A model generated the notes under the pieces. That model had not been told where the DNA came from, ran no database searches, and worked only from the letters and a program-made list of their open reading frames with translations. A stretch of 64,000 bases of DNA, from assembly GCF_022539315.1 (NCBI RefSeq), contig NC_066316.1, positions 101,302,179-101,366,178 on the forward strand, read 5' to 3'. This document shows, in pieces, positions 61,926-64,000 of the stretch. Position numbers and translations under genes: made by a program. Within the stretch, counting starts at the first letter, position 1. Every line of letters starts with the position of its first letter. The DNA is from Serinus canaria. Taxonomy: Eukaryota > Chordata > Aves > Passeriformes > Fringillidae.

Positions 61926-63566
61926 GCTGCCCAAGAGACAAGAAATATCATAAAACCAACAAAGAAGGGTAGTCCAACACATTTTCTGATGGAAATTGCA
62001 GATAAAAACCCCTGAGTTTCAGGAATATATTTTAGCTCTTTAAAAAAATATTTCAGCAAAGTTAGTTTGGCAGTCTAGGAATTTTCAGTAATTTCTGTCA
62101 GAAAGTTGCAGGTAGGATCTGCTGTTACAATAAAATCCAGAATAGTTACCAGCATTTCTTAATCATTAATAAACTTGCACAAAATAGAGATAATAATATT
62201 AAAATCACATGAACAAAATTAAATTAAGACAGCCCTGCCCAACTGTTTAACAGGAATGAAATTGGTGTAAAGTCATTGCTTGTGGAAGCTGGATTGAGGA
62301 TAACCAGAAAACCTGGGTATGAAATTCTACTCCTTCTCTGGACTTTTGATAAACAGGCGTTGATTTTAGATTGAAAATCTTAAGTTCAAAAATTGCGTAA
62401 GGAGAGATTATTAAAAAATTTTATATGAAACTGTAGCTTAATTTTGCTCATTTACTTGTTTATATCAATTTCCCTAAGGGGACAAAATTATTCTTTTCAG
62501 TTTTCTGATTTATTTTGTTCTGCTGGAAAATAGCATTACAAATGTTATGAAGAATAAGTGGTTCTGAGAAGAATGCAGACAAATAGAAACATTTTTGAAA
62601 ATGCAGAGAACTTAAAATATATTCTTACATAAACCTAGTTTTTTCCTATATATGTGCAAAAATTAAAAAAGGGTACTAAATGCATGAAACAGGAAGAAAA
62701 TTTCATTGACTGGATTAATTTTATACCACAATATAGGCTCACCATCACTTTGTTGCTGCCAATTTTTTTTAAAAAGTCTATGAATCAGTCATTTTCCTTC
62801 ACTTCACAGTCCTGACAACCTCCATCCTGTTCCATTATACTGCAATTTCTTGCTGCAACTGGAATGCAATGTAGAAGTGAGAGGAGATGACTACCCATTA
62901 TCATATCTTTCTTCAGACTGAGATGAGTTTACTGCAGTTTGAAATAAAATTAGGCAGGTAGTAACTTCATGCATTGCTTGTCATGCCCAAATTCCTGAAG
63001 CTTGAGAAAATCTTAGAAAAGTTGCTCAGAAGAAGTTTCTACTACAAATACAGGAAGGAAAAAAAGTCATTGTTAAGTACTGCGAACATATGGGCCAATG
63101 TGAGGTTTTAAGATCCAGCTGCTCATGACTAAAGTGAACCAGCTCTGTTACAGGGTAATGTGATTCCAAGAAGCTGCTGCTGAAAGCAAAACATGGTCAG
63201 GGCTTACAAGAAACTCCAGCTACAAGGAAGCATTGTAATCTAATTACTCACTTTCTGTGTGCTCCCCACAGTGTTTCTGCCCATAATCAGTGGCTTTCAG
63301 ACAAAAGGTGTTGGTGACTACATGCAGCAGCCATCCAGTATGTATGTTCATGGTAGGACTTGGGTCACGGCTGCTGTCACAAACTGTTCCTGAAGCCTTC
63401 AGACACTGACCGAGTGCAGAAGAAGTGTAGAGATTTCTCTGAGTTCTAAAGTAACTTGTGTCTACTGGTGTTATAAATTTCAAAATGATAAAATTTCTTG
63501 GTAAAAGGAAATATAACAGTCCTGTCTGATAGACAGAGATTCAGATATGATTCCATGGCTACTAAA

Positions 63567-63711
63567 TTTTTTGGGTTGGGGTGGTTTGGGGCTTTTTTTG
63601 TTGTTGTTGTTTGGTTGTCTGAGTTTTTTGGGGTTTTTTTTTGGTTGGTTGGTTGATTAGGGTTTTTTTTGTTTGTTTGTTTGTTTGTGTGGGGTTTTTT
63701 TTTTTTTTTTG
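63567..63711. repeat. T/G-rich low-complexity tract
   Basis: TTG, GGTT and TTTG units with long T runs. It holds the core GGTTGGTTGGTTGATTAG at 63643-63660 followed by (TTTG)n, the same arrangement as at 41.1 kb. Confidence 0.9.
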
Positions 63712-64000
63712 TTACTAGTTGAGCTCTGTGAACTTGATCATATCAAAATACAAACGTGTTACAGAGCATTGTTTCTAGCTGAAATAATAGCAGCTGATTC
63801 ATCCATCTCTCAGTGTCCCTTGGGCAAACCAAACTGACTGTTGAACATATTTAAGAAGATTGAAAAAAGAATTAAAACACAGACATTAATGATTAATACA
63901 GGCAGCAAGGAAAGATTAACAGTGGGAAATGGAAAACCATTTCCTTTTAAATACAGATAAAAGATAATCATTGTGCTGCTAATGATCTTAGATACATGAA

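Larger units (their letters stand above)
61224..64000. other. AT-rich non-coding sequence
   Basis: No gene recognised. It contains an A-rich CAAA tract at 61.9 kb and the large T/G tract at 63.6 kb. Confidence 0.5.

Overview
This window looks like a non-coding piece of a bird genome, most likely a songbird (passerine). It is AT-rich vertebrate sequence with microsatellites. Eight degraded CR1 LINE fragments carry the typical avian 3' end. Three solo LTRs resemble endogenous retrovirus LTRs common in passerines. I recognise no complete or partial protein-coding gene, tRNA, rRNA or known miRNA. The open frames I examined show no family I know, or are explained by CR1. The window could be intergenic or lie inside a very large intron; the sequence alone does not decide this.

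Layout. 1-12.4 kb is unique AT-rich sequence with two small CR1 pieces (3.6 kb +, 5.0 kb -), a pair of adjacent hairpins (2.76-2.83 kb) and simple repeats. A 619-bp solo LTR on the minus strand lies at 12,429-13,047 with a perfect 6-bp target duplication. 13-35 kb is mostly unique sequence. It contains a cruciform-prone AT repeat (20.45 kb), a possible minus-strand exon (21.5 kb) beside a 200-codon unknown open frame (21.9-22.5 kb), a (TTTA)n array, a CR1 piece (24.3 kb), a MIR-like SINE relic (33.7 kb) and a textbook RFX X-box (34.46 kb). At 35.3-36.1 kb a CpG-rich patch is followed immediately by a 625-bp solo LTR of the same family as the 12.4 kb copy but in the opposite orientation. The two make an inverted pair about 22 kb apart. 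36.1-45.6 kb is AT-rich with one CR1 tail. A compact orphan CpG island lies at 45.7-46.0 kb. 47.5-51.0 kb holds a minus-strand CR1 and the longest CR1 here, about 1.3 kb with recognisable but decayed reverse transcriptase motifs. 54.8-55.1 kb is a G-rich tract running into a roughly 128-bp TTTC array. 250 bp further on comes a 385-bp minus-strand solo LTR with a perfect 6-bp duplication (55,362-55,746). The rest, to 64 kb, is AT-rich with one more CR1 piece and low-complexity tracts.

No gene set works together here. The interpretable biology is transposon history plus a few candidate regulatory elements: the orphan CpG island, the CpG patch next to the LTR, the X-box and a weak CTCF-like site. 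All family names rest on reading by eye; no database search was run.
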